Source: Persicaria tinctoria
Taxonomy: Eukaryota; Streptophyta; Magnoliopsida; Caryophyllales; Polygonaceae
Reading direction: 5' to 3'
DNA: 64,000 nucleotides
Assembly (NCBI GenBank): GCA_037127255.1
Contig: JBANSL010000013.1
Location: forward strand, 82,714,188 to 82,778,187
The notes beneath the pieces were generated by a model. The model was given only the letters and a program-made list of their open reading frames with translations, had not been told where the DNA came from and made no database searches. Positions 62,090-64,000 of the stretch are shown here, piece by piece. Every line of letters begins with the position of its first letter. Positions within the stretch are counted from its first letter, which is position 1. Made by a program: the position numbers and the translations under genes.

Positions 62090-64000
62090 TGTAAAGGCTC
62101 GAATTTTCAAAATCCTAATTTTTCAGAAAAAGAGAATTAAAAATAAATTTAAATCGGATTTAAAAACTTGTTTCAGCGGATTCCGACCGGAATATAAAAT
62201 TTTGACGAACAATTCCGTCATGTTACCTCGTGAATTTAAAATAATTATCGGCTGGCGATATCCTTTTCAGTTTCAAAAATCTAATTGATCGACTAAGCGG
62301 GACTCGGAAAAACTAACATTCGTAAACTAATTTCGGGATTCAAAATTCACGTATTCGGGTTTTAATTCCGGGTATTTAATTTTAACTGATGCCCGTAATT
62401 AATACACGTCAATTCTCAGTCAAATCCTTACTTGTCCCCAGCCACCCTCCCGCCTAGCCTCTACTGCTCCCCTACACCTGTGGCATCTGTAAATCCATCC
62501 CTCCGGTCCTCTTCTTCTGTACGCCATCTCTCCCATCACTTCACATCTCTCCCTACTTCAAATTCTTCAGCTTCTCCCCACTCTTCCGCTGCTCCCTTCC
62601 ATCTTCATCACCGTTGTTCTCCATTCATCACCACCGTCGCCCTCCATCGATCACCATCGGCACCAACGCCACCCCTTGCTCCTCCCTCCTTCCTCCTCGG
62701 AACCCCAACAGCAGCTGCAGCATCCCTCGGAGCCACCAGCGGCGGAGGAGTCACCACCGGAGCCGCCACGAGAGCCACCGCAACCCCATCATATCATTTC
62801 CCCTGTTTGCGCACGAACCAACCTTCCGGTAAGCCGTTCTCCTTCTTTTCCGACCCAAACCATTCTCGAGCTCCTCCATCACTCTCACCCATGTCTGAAG
62901 CAGGTCCGATGAACCATCGCGAGCCACCGACGAAGCCCAGAACTCCGATCGAGAGCTCCGAAGTCGCGAAAAACCCATCTCGGTGAGCTCCGGAATTATT
63001 CTCGTTTCGATTCGTTTTCTTTTTTTTAGTCTTTTTCGATGCTTAGACTAATTGGGGGGTGAGAGTGGGCTGAGTGTGGGACGTTCGAGTGGGCTCGAGA
63101 CCTCCGGCGAGATCTCCGACGACCTCGAAATTGGCGATGGGCTACACGAGGCAGAGCAGCGAGGCGTGCGCCGGTGAGCAGAGGCGAGAGCTGCTGGACG
63201 TGGGAGGCTGACCGAGCGAGCAGGTGAGGCAGCGGGTGCGGGAACGAGAGCTGGCTAGTGACGTCAAGCAGCCAGCGAGCGAGGAGCCGACGGGATTTGC
63301 GCGAGGAAGGCCATGGCGCCTGGCGGGACTCCTTCCATTCGAAATTCAGGAGGAAGAAGGGAGCTGACGTGGGTCTTGTGGGGCCCTGCTCATTTATATG
63401 TCTTTGTTATTTAACGGGGTTTGGATTATCGGGTTTGGCTCGGTTCGGGTTATCCGTTTATTTATTTAACTAATTAGCGGGATTAAAATTAGTATATTTT
63501 GGGAAAATTATAAGAGTTGATTTATTAAATAAAAATGGTCGGGATTTTAGGGGATTTGGAAATAACTTATAAAAGTGTTAAATAAAGGGGGGTATTTAAA
63601 ATATCATGTAATACTATTTGAGATTTAAAATATATTATTGGGACTTCAAGATTTATAAAGGATTTGGAAAAGAATTTCAAGGTTGGAAATTAATCTAATA
63701 AATAAACTTAAAAGGGAATTTGGCGAGTATTTTCAAGGGTCGGAATACTTAACTATTTAACTGGGATTTGAAACGGTTCTGAAACTAACTCGGGAATAAG
63801 ACTTATTTGATGACTAACTAGCATGATAATATGATCGTTTGGCTAACAGTATGATATGTATGACTAATAGCATGACTTATGGTGAATTATTATATGAGAT
63901 TAAATGTTGGATAACTATGACGATCTAGTAGGATTTTATATCACACAAATGATGTCTTATGATTTTGATGAACCATTGGGGTATATGTGGAAATGATGTA
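62090..64000 (+). mobile_element. LTR of a related retrotransposon, plus strand, cut by window end
   Basis: Starts TGTAAAGGCTCG at 62090 inside a satellite monomer and follows, in reverse orientation, the LTR at 15979-19138 as far as the part equivalent to about 17205. Roughly 80% similar by eye, with several indels, so it is a diverged copy of the same family. Whether it is a solo LTR or a full element lies beyond the window, and its target duplication cannot be checked. Confidence 0.85.
62432..62986 (+). other. Open frame in LTR (184 codons), Pro/Ser-rich
   Basis: The frame is in the element's sense direction. The N-terminal 130 residues are low-complexity Ser/Pro/Ala/Thr/His and look like translated GC-rich LTR DNA. 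The C-terminal 55 or so residues, from about GKPFSFFSDPNH to the end, match the small frame at 18217-18402 (minus) of the other element. No known domain or signal peptide can be assigned. It is probably not a classical gene; the conserved end may be a leader peptide. Confidence 0.3.

Overview
The window looks like repeat-dense, probably pericentromeric or centromeric DNA of a flowering plant, most likely a eudicot. Three things point that way: a very long tandem satellite with a 168-bp unit, LTR retrotransposons primed by plant initiator-methionine tRNA, and an integrated plant pararetrovirus (Caulimoviridae). I see no ordinary host gene, no rRNA or tRNA gene and no CRISPR array. The species cannot be named from the sequence.

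Layout. 1-62: a scrap carrying a CTCGAC-rich motif that reappears at 7.9-8.65 kb. 63-5822: a non-coding (LARD-like) LTR retrotransposon with a 3.49-kb 5' LTR, primer binding site, 1.83-kb empty interior, polypurine tract, and a 3' LTR cut off after 421 bp. 5824-7849: 12 satellite monomers. 7850-8670: remnant resembling the end of a Ty3/gypsy (possibly Athila-type) integrase and the T-rich tract after it, with repeated 16-bp palindromes. 8671-15932: an endogenous caulimovirid, truncated at its 5' end. It holds part of a movement protein, a coat-like region, a zinc knuckle, protease, reverse transcriptase and RNase H, then two small related ORFs, an intact 381-codon ORF, and a 35S-like promoter with an as-1-like element. 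15933-15978: satellite remnant. 15979-27162: a complete 11.18-kb minus-strand LTR retrotransposon with equal-length 3160-bp LTRs and a CTCAA target duplication, inserted in satellite DNA and lacking recognisable coding domains. 27163-62089: about 207 satellite monomers with layered higher-order structure (4-, 8-, 9- and 13-monomer units and an approximately 10-kb tandem duplication). 62090-64000: the start of a diverged LTR of the same family as the 16-27 kb element, on the plus strand.

How the parts relate. The satellite is the host matrix; the virus-bearing block and the two LTR elements of the second family sit inside it or border it. The viral polyprotein frame is broken by two in-frame stops and one frameshift, so it is an inactive fossil, but the downstream small ORFs, the 381-codon ORF and the promoter remain intact. 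The most unusual items are the pair of related small ORFs between the viral polymerase and the last ORF, the layered satellite organisation, and a satellite scrap whose sequence suggests template switching at an inverted repeat.
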